DNA from: Mycobacterium mantenii | Lineage (GTDB): Bacteria > Actinomycetota > Actinomycetes > Mycobacteriales > Mycobacteriaceae | Direction: 5' to 3' | Length of the DNA stretch: 64,000 nucleotides | Assembly (NCBI RefSeq): GCF_010731775.1 | Contig: NZ_AP022590.1 | Span: 4,464,001-4,528,000, forward strand | Part shown: positions 53,040 to 62,120 of the stretch, in pieces | Layout of the letters: every line of letters starts with the position of its first letter | How positions within the stretch are numbered: the stretch's first letter is position 1 | Program-made: the position numbers and the translations under genes | The notes under the pieces: generated by a model | Database searches by the model: none | Told to the model about the DNA's origin: nothing | What the model saw: only the letters and a program-made list of their open reading frames with translations

Positions 53040-53084
53040 GGTTCGCTGACCCTTCCGTCCGTCGCTAGGCTGTGAGGTCGAATG

Positions 53085-53107
53085 CTATAACTATATAGCT
53101 AGTTAGT
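53085..53107 (+). promoter_or_regulatory. AT-rich element upstream of the copy-2 operon
   Basis: CTATAACTATATAGCTAGTTAG contains TATAACTATATA, identical to the minus-strand copy-1 element at 21763-21784. It lies about 45 nt upstream of the copy-2 HMGS-like gene, in the divergent gap to the HSDL2-like SDR. It also shares CTAGTTAG with 41309-41316. Promoter or operator function is inferred from conservation in two places. Confidence 0.45.
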
Positions 53108-53148
53108 TGCGCGATGTAACGCGCGCTCATCCACATAAGCGGGGATCT

Positions 53149-54369
53149 ATGACTCGGGTCTTGTCGATCGGCACCTATCTGCCGCCCTGGACAGTGCGCG
53201 ATCGGCGGGTCAAGGGACCCGACGAGGACGCGCTGACCATGGCCGTCGCCGCCGGTCGCGTCGCCGACCCCGACGCCACGGCGCGACGCGTGGTGTTGGT
53301 GTCGCGTGACTTTCCGCTGCTGGAGGGCGGCAACGGCGCGGTGCTGTTGGCCGCGTTGTCCCTGCCGGCCGACACTCCCGTGGCCGAGGTGCTCGGCGGT
53401 GCGCCCGCGGTGTTGGACCAAATCGGCAGCGCCGACGACGGCACCATGGTGATCGCCGCCGACGACAATGGTCTCGCGGCGGGGGCCGGCGCGGTGCTGA
53501 CAGGTGACGGCGGCGCCACGCTGACCCCGGCGGCACGCCAGACGCGAAGTCTGCCGCTGACGGCCCGGGGTGAGGATGGCGCCCGCCACGCCTACGTCGA
53601 CCCCCGGCTGCAACGCGAGGTGGGGGTGCGCTCCACCCTGGCCCGGCTGGACCTGACCGGAACGCCGGCACTGGCGGCGGTAGCAGGCGTGCCGCTCGCT
53701 CAGGTCGCAAGCAACTTCGACACATCGCACGCCGTGGGCGACCCCACTGTCTCCGCCGCGGCGATCATCTTGGTGCTGGCCGATGCGATCGAGGCGGGAA
53801 CGCAGGGCTTGTTGCTTGCGGTGGAGCAGTCCAGCATCAGCGCGGCAGATCTCGCGTTCGGGGTCACGACGCCCCGGATCTCCCGCGACGAGTTTTCGGC
53901 GCGGGAATTGCCAATGACACGCGTCGCCGACGGCGTGGGGATTCCGATCTCGATGCCGGCGTACGCGCGAGCATTTGAACCGAAGATCCGTTGGGAAGCA
54001 GCGGTTTTCGACGAGAACCCCGGCATCGACGCCGCGCCGCAGTTCCCGCCGCGGCTGAGGGTCAACAACGCGGGGCAGCTGGCGACGGACTACCGACTCG
54101 AACCGCTGCCACGAACGGGCACTGTCTATACCCACACCACGGTGCGGATCCCGGTGCCCGACCTGCCCGGCCCCTACTCACTGGCCGTCGTTCAGCTCGA
54201 CGGCAGCCCGGTACGGGTGCTGCTCAAGGTCACCGGCGTACCCGCGGGCGAAGCGAGGATCGGCCAGCCGGGCTCAGTGGTGTTGCGCAGGGTCGCCATT
54301 CGGGCCGGCATCCCCGACTACGGCTACGCATTCTGGCCCGGCCGCACACTGGAAGGAGCCGTTGCATGA
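53149..54369 (+). CDS. HMG-CoA-synthase-like domain fused to a DUF35 OB fold (copy 2)
   Basis: This 406-residue protein is the paralogue of 20436-21674. It has SIGTYLPPW, KGPDEDALTMAVAA, VLGGAPAVLDQ and the OB-fold end YRLEPLPRTGTVYTHT, PYSLAVVQLDG and IGQPGSVVLRR. It also has no cysteine anywhere, so it cannot do HMGS-type catalysis or bind zinc by cysteines. The ATG at 53149 aligns with the other copy; an upstream frame adds an unlikely extension. It overlaps the thiolase gene by 4 nt (ATGA), exactly as in copy 1. Confidence 0.82.
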   Translation: MTRVLSIGTYLPPWTVRDRRVKGPDEDALTMAVAAGRVADPDATARRVVLVSRDFPLLEGGNGAVLLAALSLPADTPVAEVLGGAPAVLDQIGSADDGTMVIAADDNGLAAGAGAVLTGDGGATLTPAARQTRSLPLTARGEDGARHAYVDPRLQREVGVRSTLARLDLTGTPALAAVAGVPLAQVASNFDTSHAVGDPTVSAAAIILVLADAIEAGTQGLLLAVEQSSISAADLAFGVTTPRISRDEFSARELPMTRVADGVGIPISMPAYARAFEPKIRWEAAVFDENPGIDAAPQFPPRLRVNNAGQLATDYRLEPLPRTGTVYTHTTVRIPVPDLPGPYSLAVVQLDGSPVRVLLKVTGVPAGEARIGQPGSVVLRRVAIRAGIPDYGYAFWPGRTLEGAVA

Positions 54370-55526
54370 GAAACGTCGCCATCGTCGGCGCGGGGATGAC
54401 GCCGTTCGCCGAACACTTCGAACTGGGTATCAAGGACCTGATACCGATGGCCTACGCCGAGTGCGTCGCCAACGTCGACAAGGGCATCACGAAGTCGGAC
54501 GTCCAGGCGGCGTGGTTCGGTGAGCTGTCCACCACCGATGGGTTTCCGTCGGGCATTTTGGCCGACACTCTCGATCTCACCGAGATTCCGGTGACTCGCA
54601 TCGAAAATGCCTGTGCGACGGGCAATGACGCGATTCGCAACGGAACCTTGGCCATCGCGTCGGGTATGTACGACGTGGTGCTCGTGGTCGGAGCGGATAA
54701 GGTACGTGAGACGGCGTCAAACACCACGTTCTGGGACTGGGCGGCGCTGACCCGTGACAACGCCTGGGATTACCCGTTGGGACTGGTGGCGCCGGCCAAC
54801 TTCGCGCTGCACGTGATGCGGTATCTGCACGAGTCGCCTGCCACGAAGGAGCACATGGCGATGGTGGCGGTGAAGAACCATTTCCACGCGCTGAAGAACC
54901 CGAAAGCCCAACTGCGCTTTGAGATCACCGTCGAGCAGGCGCTGGCCGCCCCGATCGTGGTCGAACCCTTCGGCCTCTACGACTGTACCCCGCAGAGCGA
55001 CGGCGCCGCCGCGGTGATTTTGGCCGCCGAGGAGGTGGTCGACCGCTACACCGACCGACCAGTCTGGGTTCGCGGCGTCGGGCTGGGCATGGATCGGGTG
55101 ATGCACCAGCACAAGACGGACATGACGACGTTCCCGCCGACGGTGCGCGCCGCCAAAGCCGCGATGGCGATGGCCGGCGTGACGCCGCGCGACATCGACG
55201 TCGCCGAGGTGCACGACTGCTTCACCGGGGTCGAGCTGATCAGCTACGAGGATCTGGGGTTCGCCCAGCGTTACGAGGCCTACAAGCTGGTCGAGGGCCG
55301 CGAACACTATGTCGGCGGGTCGATTCCGATCAACCCGAGCGGCGGGTTGAAGGCGAAAGGCCACCCACCGGGCGCCACGGGCGTGGCGCAGTGCTACGAA
55401 CTGTTCAACCAGCTTCGTGGTGAAGCCGAGAATCAGGTCGACGGTGCGCGAGTCGCGTTGGCCCACAATATCGGCGGGCCGACCGCGGTCTCCGCGGTCA
55501 CTGTCCTATCCAACAAGAAGAACTGA
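54366..55526 (+). CDS. SCP-x-type thiolase (copy 2)
   Basis: This 386-residue thiolase is about 90% identical by eye to 19279-20439. Cys83, His333 and the HNIGG histidine are conserved. It should thiolyse 3-ketoacyl-CoA of bulky substrates together with the coupled HMGS-like/OB-fold protein. In this copy an enoyl-CoA hydratase gene follows, whereas copy 1 is followed by an LLM oxidoreductase, so the two copies have been recruited into different operons. Confidence 0.9.
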   Translation: MRNVAIVGAGMTPFAEHFELGIKDLIPMAYAECVANVDKGITKSDVQAAWFGELSTTDGFPSGILADTLDLTEIPVTRIENACATGNDAIRNGTLAIASGMYDVVLVVGADKVRETASNTTFWDWAALTRDNAWDYPLGLVAPANFALHVMRYLHESPATKEHMAMVAVKNHFHALKNPKAQLRFEITVEQALAAPIVVEPFGLYDCTPQSDGAAAVILAAEEVVDRYTDRPVWVRGVGLGMDRVMHQHKTDMTTFPPTVRAAKAAMAMAGVTPRDIDVAEVHDCFTGVELISYEDLGFAQRYEAYKLVEGREHYVGGSIPINPSGGLKAKGHPPGATGVAQCYELFNQLRGEAENQVDGARVALAHNIGGPTAVSAVTVLSNKKN

Positions 55527-55537
55527 CGGGACATCAC

Positions 55538-56347
55538 ATGACGACTTCCGAGATCGCCACCTTGTCCGGCTATGAGGAGTTCGCGCCGTGGCTGCTGGTT
55601 GAGAAGACCGGCAACGTCCACGTCGTGAGCATCAACCGACCGGAGGCGTTCAACGCCGTCAATGAGGAAGTCCACCACGCGTTCGCCACGATCTGGCGAG
55701 TACTGGCTGCCGACGACGACGTGCGTGCAGTGGTGACAACCGGTGTCGGCAAGGCGTTCTCGGCCGGCGGCGACATGGTGATGTTCGGGCGCCTGATCGA
55801 CGATGCGGTGGCGCGCCAGTTCCAAATCACCGAGGCCCGCACGGTGTTCCTCGAAGTGATCAACTTCCCCAAGCCGCTGGTGTCCGCGGTCAACGGCCCC
55901 GCTGTCGGGCTGGGCTGCTCGATCGCTTTGTTGAGCGACTTCCTTGTCATGGGGGAGAGCAGCTACTTGGCCGATCCGCACGTAGCGGTTGGGTTGGTCG
56001 CCGGCGACGGCGGTGCCGCGATGCTGCCGCTGCTGATCGGCCTGATGAAGGCCAAAGAATATGTGCTGCTGGGAGATCGGATCACTCCGGCTGTTGCGGA
56101 CAAGCTGAACCTCGTCACCAAAGTCGCCACCGACGACACCGTGCTCGACGAGGCGCTCGCGATCGGCGAGAGATTGGCCGGTCTGCCGCCCCAGGCGCTG
56201 CGCGCCAGCAAGGTCGCGATGAACATGCACCTTTCCCGGGCCGCGCTCGGTGTGCTGGAGTATGCGCTGGCCGAGGAATACACGTCGTTCACGACCCCGG
56301 AGTTCAAGGAGCGGGTGGCCGCGTTCCGGGCGCGCTCAAAGAAGTAG
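55538..56347 (+). CDS. Enoyl-CoA hydratase/isomerase (crotonase)
   Basis: This 269-residue crotonase has VHVVSINRPEAFNAV, KAFSAGGDMVMF, NGPAVGLGCSIALLSDFLVM and ADPHVAVGLVAGDGG. The classical GGG-x-E and PE glutamates are replaced (GLGCSIA; ADPHV), so it probably is not a standard 2-enoyl-CoA hydratase; isomerase or other crotonase chemistry is possible. It begins 11 nt after the thiolase gene, has an ACATCACATG start context and is part of the copy-2 operon. Confidence 0.86.
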   Translation: MTTSEIATLSGYEEFAPWLLVEKTGNVHVVSINRPEAFNAVNEEVHHAFATIWRVLAADDDVRAVVTTGVGKAFSAGGDMVMFGRLIDDAVARQFQITEARTVFLEVINFPKPLVSAVNGPAVGLGCSIALLSDFLVMGESSYLADPHVAVGLVAGDGGAAMLPLLIGLMKAKEYVLLGDRITPAVADKLNLVTKVATDDTVLDEALAIGERLAGLPPQALRASKVAMNMHLSRAALGVLEYALAEEYTSFTTPEFKERVAAFRARSKK

Positions 56348-56418
56348 ATGATCCGTTGGCCGCTGCGGCGCAACGGTGTTCGTGCGGCACCACCCGTCAC
56401 GGCCCCGTCGGAGAAACA

Positions 56419-57054
56419 TTAGGCGGGGTTGCGGCCACCGATCGTGTCGAGGCGAGCGAGGATGTCGAAGGCCTCCCCGAAGGATCGCGCGAGGTCGTCG
56501 GCACGGCCGGAGGACCATTGGTCCAATGCCGCGATGAGTGCGTTGCGCACGGCCCCCGCGACGATGATCGGCCGAAGGTCCGTCGCCGGATCGACGCCGA
56601 GCCGCGCGGCGGTGGTCCGCACGAACCGCTCCGTGAGCTCAGCATCGCCGTTGATCGTGTCGACGAGATCGGGGCTGTCACGGATGAGCACCTTGAGCTG
56701 CTCGATCAGGGCGAGATCGACCTCGTCGCCACCAAGGACACCGATGGCGGCCGCTCGCCAGGAGGCGAGGAGGTCCTCGTTTGCGGGGCGCTGGTCCACC
56801 GCGTCGCACAGGACGACGAGGCTGCGGCGCGGGATGGCGAGTAGCACGTCGCGTTTCGCGGCGAAGTACCGGAAGAACGTCCGCGCGGAGATGTTGCATG
56901 CCCGCGCGATGTCGTCGGTCGTGACGTTGTCGTAGCCCCGTTCCGCGAACAACTGGAGCGCGACTTGCTCGATCTCGCCCGCGACGAGGCGACGGCGACG
57001 ATCCCAAACCCCTTCCTGGACGAGCGTGGCCGGAGCGGCGGGTTTAGGCAGCAC
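56419..57054 (-). CDS. TetR-family regulator
   Basis: This 211-residue regulator has the TetR helix-turn-helix (about 44-64: NVTTDDIARACNISARTFFRYF) and a ligand domain. It is divergent from the large hydrolase gene at 57164; an inverted repeat GGGTGC-N12-GCACCC (57083-57106) lies between them. It is therefore the likely local regulator of that gene. The start codon gives a 19-residue lead before the DNA-binding helices. Confidence 0.88.
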   Translation of the reverse strand: MLPKPAAPATLVQEGVWDRRRRLVAGEIEQVALQLFAERGYDNVTTDDIARACNISARTFFRYFAAKRDVLLAIPRRSLVVLCDAVDQRPANEDLLASWRAAAIGVLGGDEVDLALIEQLKVLIRDSPDLVDTINGDAELTERFVRTTAARLGVDPATDLRPIIVAGAVRNALIAALDQWSSGRADDLARSFGEAFDILARLDTIGGRNPA

Positions 57055-57082
57055 GGCACGACTCTAGACAAAAGATGGCAGA

Positions 57083-57106
57083 GGGTGCAAAGGTTGGCAG
57101 GCACCC
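57083..57106. promoter_or_regulatory. Inverted repeat between TetR and hydrolase genes
   Basis: GGGTGC and GCACCC form a perfect 6+6 inverted repeat with a 12-nt spacer, in the 109-nt divergent gap. Two TGGCAG direct repeats (57076-57081 and 57095-57100) overlap it. A binding site for the flanking TetR protein is the simplest explanation. Confidence 0.3.
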
Positions 57107-57163
57107 GCAACTTCGGAGTTCGTAGGACCGAATTGGCTGCGACCCGACTGTAGGGAGGCATCG

Positions 57164-59284
57164 ATGACCGAGACTGGTCAGCGTTCGGAGGTCGGGAACG
57201 GCGCGATCGACGTTGCCGGATACGTGTCGACGGACGGGTTCTTCGGTACGGCGTACGTGGACGTCGACGAAGATCGATCGGAGCCGATCGGGCACCGCTA
57301 CGTCCACGGTGGGTTCGCGGACACCGCTACTCGCTGGGCTTTCTGGTTCCCGACTGACGGGCAGTATCGCGGACGGATCCTCCAGCCGCTCGAGGGCGCT
57401 CACGGCGGTCACGAGAACGCCTTCGGCAACGACCTCGTGGCTGACTTCCTTGGCGGCCTGCGGATGTGCGCCCGCCTCGGCGGCTGCATGGTGGAGTCCA
57501 ACCAGGGCCACATCGGTGACGACCTCGACCCCCGAGGGGGCGACGACCCGACGCTTTACGGGCACCGTGCCAGCGCGGAGACGGCCCGACTGGCCAAATT
57601 CGTCGCCGCGCAGGTTTATGGCGAGGCGCCTCACCACGCGTATGTCTGGGGAGGTTCGGGCGGCGGACGTCGGTCGCCGCTGTGCCTCGAGAACGCAGCC
57701 GACGTGTGGGACGGGGCGCTGCCGTTCGCCGGCGGCGGGCCGATCGTGGAGCACGGCAACACGGAGAAGATCGAGGGCGCCCAGGTGATGTCGTTCGCCA
57801 CGATGTTCAACTGCCAGCGCCTGCTCGGCGACAAGACGGACGAGATCGCCGCCGCCATGGCTCCCGGCGGGCATGGCGACCCCTTCGTTGGGTTGACCAC
57901 CCACCAGCGCGAGGAGCTGGCCAGCCTGTACCGGCAGGGCTTCCCGCGCGGCGACGAGTACATGATCGGCAAACCCCTCGGCCAGATGTGGCTCTGGACC
58001 TCAATGGCCACGTCGCTGCTCGAGCAGGACCCCAGCTACTTCGACGATTTCTGGACCAAGCCCGGCTACATCGGCTTTGACCAGCCAGGCCTCGTCGAGC
58101 GCGACATCCTGAACACACGAGCCACCGTGACCAAGGTGCTCACGGGCGCCGACGTACTCGGGGATCCGCGCTTCCTCGAGCCCCGGCACCAGAACTTCCG
58201 GCTGCTGATCATGGTGTTCTCCAGCCTCGGAGCAGACCCCTCGCTACCCATGCTGGTCGAGCTCGAAGGCCTCGGGCAGACGGGCTACCGGCTCGGCGCG
58301 AGCGTCACCATGCTCACGGGCGCGGCGGCCGGGCGGCGGCTCTACTGCGGGGCCCACGCCGACGACGTCCTTTACTGCGACGGTGCGGGCGAGGCCAACC
58401 TGCTCAGGTTCAGCGAAGTGCAACCCGGTGACGAGCTGCAGGTCGACAACCGTGACTTCCTGGCTTTCCATTACTTCGCCCGGCACCACCTGATGAGGGA
58501 TTCTCAGTTCGACTCGCTGCGCGTCGACGATCGCCCCGTGTTTCCGCAGCACCCCGTGCCGCGGCAGTCGGCCCTCATGGGCGTCGGCTACTCCGGGCTC
58601 TACCGCGGCAAGCTCATCTGGGTCCACCACACCAAGGATTCGTCGCTGTGGCCCTCGCAGGGACTCATTTACCGCGAGGCCGTCTTGCGGGCGCAGGGGC
58701 AGGAGGGCGCCAAGGAGCGTTTCCGGCTCCGGTGGATCGAGAACGCCGAACACACCCCCTCGATGATGGTGCCCTCGCTGCCCAACCGGGCCAGCAACAC
58801 CTGGCTCATCGACTATCTGCCGTACATCGAGCAGTCGCTGGCCGACCTGATCGCCTGGGTGGAGGAAGGCGTCGAGCCCGTCGATACCGCCTTCGACTAC
58901 GTCGAGAACAAGGTGATCCTGTCCCCGGACGCTGCGCAGCGTCGCGGCATCCAAGCGGTCATCGCGGTGACCGTCAACGGCCGCGACCGCGCCGAAGCGG
59001 CGGTGGGCGAAGCGGTGGAACTGGAGCTCCGGGCGACGGTGCCTCCGGGCGCCGGCACGATCATCTCCGCCGACTGGGACTTCGACGGTACCGGCTCCTT
59101 CCCGTTCAGCCACGAAGGCATCGACGGATCGGCAGCCTCGGTAACACTTTTCACCAAGCACGCGTTCGATCGGCCGGGCGAGTACTTCGTGACCGGCCGG
59201 GTCCACTCGCACCGGGATGGCGACCCCGCCGCGAGCTCGTGCCGGATCGCCAATGTCGCGCAGGTCCGAGTGGTCGTTTCGTGA
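57164..59284 (+). CDS. Large alpha/beta hydrolase (tannase/esterase-like) with a PKD-like C-terminus
   Basis: This 706-residue protein has an alpha/beta hydrolase-like part with the nucleophile elbow VWGGSGGGR (Ser165), preceded by SNQGHIGDD, as in tannase/feruloyl-esterase-type families. The last ~110 residues look like a PKD-type beta-sandwich (SADWDFDGTGSF, HAFDRPGEYFVTGRVHS). No signal peptide is visible although PKD domains are mostly extracellular, so the location is puzzling. The substrate is unknown; ester hydrolysis is inferred. It has its own TetR regulator divergent to it. Confidence 0.7.
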   Translation: MTETGQRSEVGNGAIDVAGYVSTDGFFGTAYVDVDEDRSEPIGHRYVHGGFADTATRWAFWFPTDGQYRGRILQPLEGAHGGHENAFGNDLVADFLGGLRMCARLGGCMVESNQGHIGDDLDPRGGDDPTLYGHRASAETARLAKFVAAQVYGEAPHHAYVWGGSGGGRRSPLCLENAADVWDGALPFAGGGPIVEHGNTEKIEGAQVMSFATMFNCQRLLGDKTDEIAAAMAPGGHGDPFVGLTTHQREELASLYRQGFPRGDEYMIGKPLGQMWLWTSMATSLLEQDPSYFDDFWTKPGYIGFDQPGLVERDILNTRATVTKVLTGADVLGDPRFLEPRHQNFRLLIMVFSSLGADPSLPMLVELEGLGQTGYRLGASVTMLTGAAAGRRLYCGAHADDVLYCDGAGEANLLRFSEVQPGDELQVDNRDFLAFHYFARHHLMRDSQFDSLRVDDRPVFPQHPVPRQSALMGVGYSGLYRGKLIWVHHTKDSSLWPSQGLIYREAVLRAQGQEGAKERFRLRWIENAEHTPSMMVPSLPNRASNTWLIDYLPYIEQSLADLIAWVEEGVEPVDTAFDYVENKVILSPDAAQRRGIQAVIAVTVNGRDRAEAAVGEAVELELRATVPPGAGTIISADWDFDGTGSFPFSHEGIDGSAASVTLFTKHAFDRPGEYFVTGRVHSHRDGDPAASSCRIANVAQVRVVVS

Positions 59285-59296
59285 GAGCGATCGACC

Positions 59297-60121
59297 TCAG
59301 CGGTAGGCGGTCATTCGCGCGGTGATCGCCACCTTGCCGTCATCGCCGATGGCCCGTGCATCGCCCACGCCGGTGTTGCGACCTAGCCGCATTGGTGTGC
59401 CCTCATAGCGGGATTCGGTGCCGGCGAGAAACGGTCGTAGGAAGTTCACTCGCAGCGAGCCGGTCTGCAGCAGACCGTCGGAAGGGTCCCGGTTCACGGC
59501 CGCCGATGCCGCGATCTCCAGGCCGGCGGCGGCCACGCCCCCGTGCACGATGTCGATGTCGTTGTTCAGGTTGCGGTCGACACGCTGCGCCAGCACCGTC
59601 GCCGGACCATCCTGTGTAACGTGCACAGCCATCAGGTCGGCGAACGCGGTCTCGCCCGACCTGCGCAGGGTCTCCGACCGTTGCTGGGAGACGACGTCGC
59701 CGGCGTGGATGAAGAACGACCGCACTATGCCGGTGCCGATCACCACGCCCCGATACGTCAGTGTGCAGATTCCCAGCGATGTGGCACCCAGCGGACCGGG
59801 TGAGTGCGCGCTGGCCAGCACCGGGCCGTCGAGTTCGCCGACGTCGGGGCTGAGGTCCATCGACAGCTCGCTTGAGACCGTCCACTGGCCAGGTCGCCGG
59901 CGGTAGTGGTTGACGATCCCGGCGGCCGCGTCGACGAGGATCGCCAAGGGGGCCACAGTAGGAGCGCCGGTGGACGGATTCCGGAATCGGTGCATCGGCA
60001 TCGACAGCACAGCTGCGGCCTTGGGCGGGTCTGATTCGACGTATTCGATACCGAACCGGACCTGTATCGAGTCGGGTGTCTCGAGATCGTGCTGGTTTAC
60101 CTGTTCGTCGGCCCCGGTCAT
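59297..60121 (-). CDS. Tandem-hotdog acyl-CoA thioesterase-like protein
   Basis: This 274-residue protein carries two hotdog units: about 25-135 (PLAILVDAAAGIVNHYRRR) and about 155-270 (NDIDIVHGGVAAAGLEIAASAAVN, then GSLRVNFLRPF). The second unit has the PaaI-like HGG. It should hydrolyse an acyl-CoA, releasing CoA. Its start overlaps the GntR gene stop by 4 nt, so it is coupled to and likely controlled by that regulator. Confidence 0.82.
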   Translation of the reverse strand: MTGADEQVNQHDLETPDSIQVRFGIEYVESDPPKAAAVLSMPMHRFRNPSTGAPTVAPLAILVDAAAGIVNHYRRRPGQWTVSSELSMDLSPDVGELDGPVLASAHSPGPLGATSLGICTLTYRGVVIGTGIVRSFFIHAGDVVSQQRSETLRRSGETAFADLMAVHVTQDGPATVLAQRVDRNLNNDIDIVHGGVAAAGLEIAASAAVNRDPSDGLLQTGSLRVNFLRPFLAGTESRYEGTPMRLGRNTGVGDARAIGDDGKVAITARMTAYR

Positions 60122-60858
60122 TCGAGAAGGTCTACGACAGTAGACAATTCGGCGCCGGTCAGAACGAACTCCTCTGCCTTCTGCAGGTGGCGCTTCCAGA
60201 GCTCGCCGGCCTTCTCGGCGTCGCCGTCCTTGATCATGTCCAGCACCATCCGGTGGGTCTTCGCTGAGCGGCGGACCGCCTGCTCGGCGCGCGTGCCCTT
60301 GGTGGGCTGGAGCGACCGGTTGGCCTTCTCGATGATGTGATGCAGCATGTCGCTGACGATTTGCAGCGTGCTGTTGCCGGACAACCGCGCGATCGCAGCG
60401 TGGAAGTCGGTGAGCTGATCGACGGCTTCGCTGCCGGGATTCAGCTGCGATTCGCGCTCGACGATCTGATCGAGTTCGGCGATCACCTTGGGATTGCGGT
60501 CCTTGGCCAACTGCTCGACCATCGGGACCTCCAGGGTCACCCGCGCGTCGTAGACGTCCTTGACCGTGACGCCCTCGTACTCCAAGATCAGGCCGGCGTA
60601 GCGGGCCAGCGTTTCACGACGTGGGCGGGTGACGCGCGCACCGCCGCGTACCCCACGTTGCACTTGAATTAGAGACTCCGATTCGAGCACGCGGAACGCC
60701 TCGCGCAGCGTCGGCCGGGACACCCCGAATCGTTCCATCAGCTCAGACTCGGGTGGCAGCATGGTGCCCTCGGTGATCTCGCCGCGGATGAACATCCGCC
60801 GCAGCACCGTGGCCACCCGATCGGCCATCTTCGGTTCCCGAAGACTGGTGACCTCCAT
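60118..60858 (-). CDS. GntR-family (FadR subfamily) regulator (second)
   Basis: This 246-residue regulator has a GntR winged helix (about 10-75: LPPESELMERFGVSRPTLREAFRVLES, GVRGGARVT) and an FCD helical domain. The ATG at 60858 is chosen because GGTGGAGGTTGC stands directly upstream; a GTG at 60870 would add four residues. It is similar in layout to the GntR at 39420-40202. It probably controls the thioesterase and the acyl-CoA dehydrogenase genes around it. Confidence 0.9.
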   Translation of the reverse strand: MEVTSLREPKMADRVATVLRRMFIRGEITEGTMLPPESELMERFGVSRPTLREAFRVLESESLIQVQRGVRGGARVTRPRRETLARYAGLILEYEGVTVKDVYDARVTLEVPMVEQLAKDRNPKVIAELDQIVERESQLNPGSEAVDQLTDFHAAIARLSGNSTLQIVSDMLHHIIEKANRSLQPTKGTRAEQAVRRSAKTHRMVLDMIKDGDAEKAGELWKRHLQKAEEFVLTGAELSTVVDLLE

Positions 60859-60893
60859 TGCAACCTCCACCGTTAAGCGAATATGCGAATTAA

Positions 60894-60905
60894 CTAATCA
60901 TTTAG
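60894..60905. promoter_or_regulatory. Small palindrome upstream of the second GntR gene
   Basis: CTAA-TCAT-TTAG is a perfect 4+4 inverted repeat in an AT-rich patch, 36 nt before the GntR start. It could be an autoregulatory operator but the arms are short. Confidence 0.25.
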
Positions 60906-60967
60906 CAGGTTATCCGAATACGTGGTTTGAGCCGGGAATTGGCGACTGTCAGTAATCAACGTCACCC

Positions 60968-62110
60968 CTAGTACCCCATTGCCCGTCCCATGAGGTCCTT
61001 CATGATCTCGGTGGTGCCGGCGTAGAGCCGTTGCACACGCGAATCACGCCAGAGCCTCGCCACTTCGTACTCGTTGATGTAGCCATAGCCGCCGTACATC
61101 TGCAGGCAGCGGTCGATGATCTCCCACTGGACCTCAGAGGTCCACCACTTCAAGCCGGCGGCGTCCTGGTCGGACAATGTGCCGTCGTTGACCGATAGCA
61201 CGCACTGATCGAGATAAGTCTGGGCGGCGTCGAGTTTGGTCTGCATCTCGGCGAGGAAATGTCTGTTGACCTGGAATTTGCCGATCGGCTGACCGAAAGC
61301 GGTGCGCTCCAACGCATATGCCTTGGTGAGGTCCAGAGCGCGACGAGCGGCCGGGAGCGCGTAACAGGCCACGCCGACCCGCTCGCTGGGCAGGTTGGAG
61401 ACCAGATGGTAGAAGCCGCGGTTGAGCTCGCCGACGAGGTTCTCCTTGGGCACCTTGACGTCCTCGAAGAACAGTTCGGCGGTGTCGGCGGAGAACTGGC
61501 CGATCTTGTCGAGCTTGCGGCCGCGGGTGAAACCCTCCATGCCGTCTTCGATAATCAAGAGGCTGATGCCCTTGTGGCGCGCTTCAGTATCGGTTTTGAC
61601 GGCGGTCAGCACCAGCTTGGACAGCAAGCCGTTGCTGATGAAGGTCTTCTGGCCGTTGACCACCCAGTGGTCGCCTGCGTCACGGGCAGTCGTCTTGATA
61701 CCCGCCAGGTCGGACCCGGCCGCGGGTTCGGACATCGCGATGGAGCCGATGTATTCGCCGGACACGAACTTGGGCAGCCAGCGGGCCTTCTGTTCGTCGG
61801 TGGTGAGGTGGTTGAGGTAAGGCACCAGGATGTCGTTCTGGACGCCAAGGCCGATGCCCACCGACCCGGTCGCAAACATCTCCTCGGAGATGATCTGGTT
61901 GAACCGGAAATCCTTGACGCCAAGGCCGCCGTACTTCTCGTCGAACTCCCAGCCGATCAGACCGGCCGCCCCCGCGGCCAGCCATGCCTCGCGGCTGACC
62001 TTGCCGTCGCGTTCCCACTTCTCGACGTTCGGCACGCATTCCCGCTCGAAGAATTCGCGCGCGCTGGCCCGAAAGTCGTCGTGGATCTCATCGAAGATGT
62101 TGCGGCGCAT
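60968..62110 (-). CDS. Acyl-CoA dehydrogenase
   Basis: This 380-residue ACAD has the usual order: ARLxxxEFFEREC helices, IAMSEPAAGSDLAG, GQKTFISNG, LFFEDVKVPKENLVGE, ERTAFGQPIGKFQVNR, CLQMYGGYGYINEY and a terminal AGTTEIMKDLMGRAMGY. The start at 62110 (MRRNIFDEI) matches family length. FAD-dependent dehydrogenation of an acyl-CoA is expected. It is 10 nt downstream of another ACAD gene on the same strand. Confidence 0.93.
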   Translation of the reverse strand: MRRNIFDEIHDDFRASAREFFERECVPNVEKWERDGKVSREAWLAAGAAGLIGWEFDEKYGGLGVKDFRFNQIISEEMFATGSVGIGLGVQNDILVPYLNHLTTDEQKARWLPKFVSGEYIGSIAMSEPAAGSDLAGIKTTARDAGDHWVVNGQKTFISNGLLSKLVLTAVKTDTEARHKGISLLIIEDGMEGFTRGRKLDKIGQFSADTAELFFEDVKVPKENLVGELNRGFYHLVSNLPSERVGVACYALPAARRALDLTKAYALERTAFGQPIGKFQVNRHFLAEMQTKLDAAQTYLDQCVLSVNDGTLSDQDAAGLKWWTSEVQWEIIDRCLQMYGGYGYINEYEVARLWRDSRVQRLYAGTTEIMKDLMGRAMGY

Positions 62111-62120
62111 ACACTTTCCT

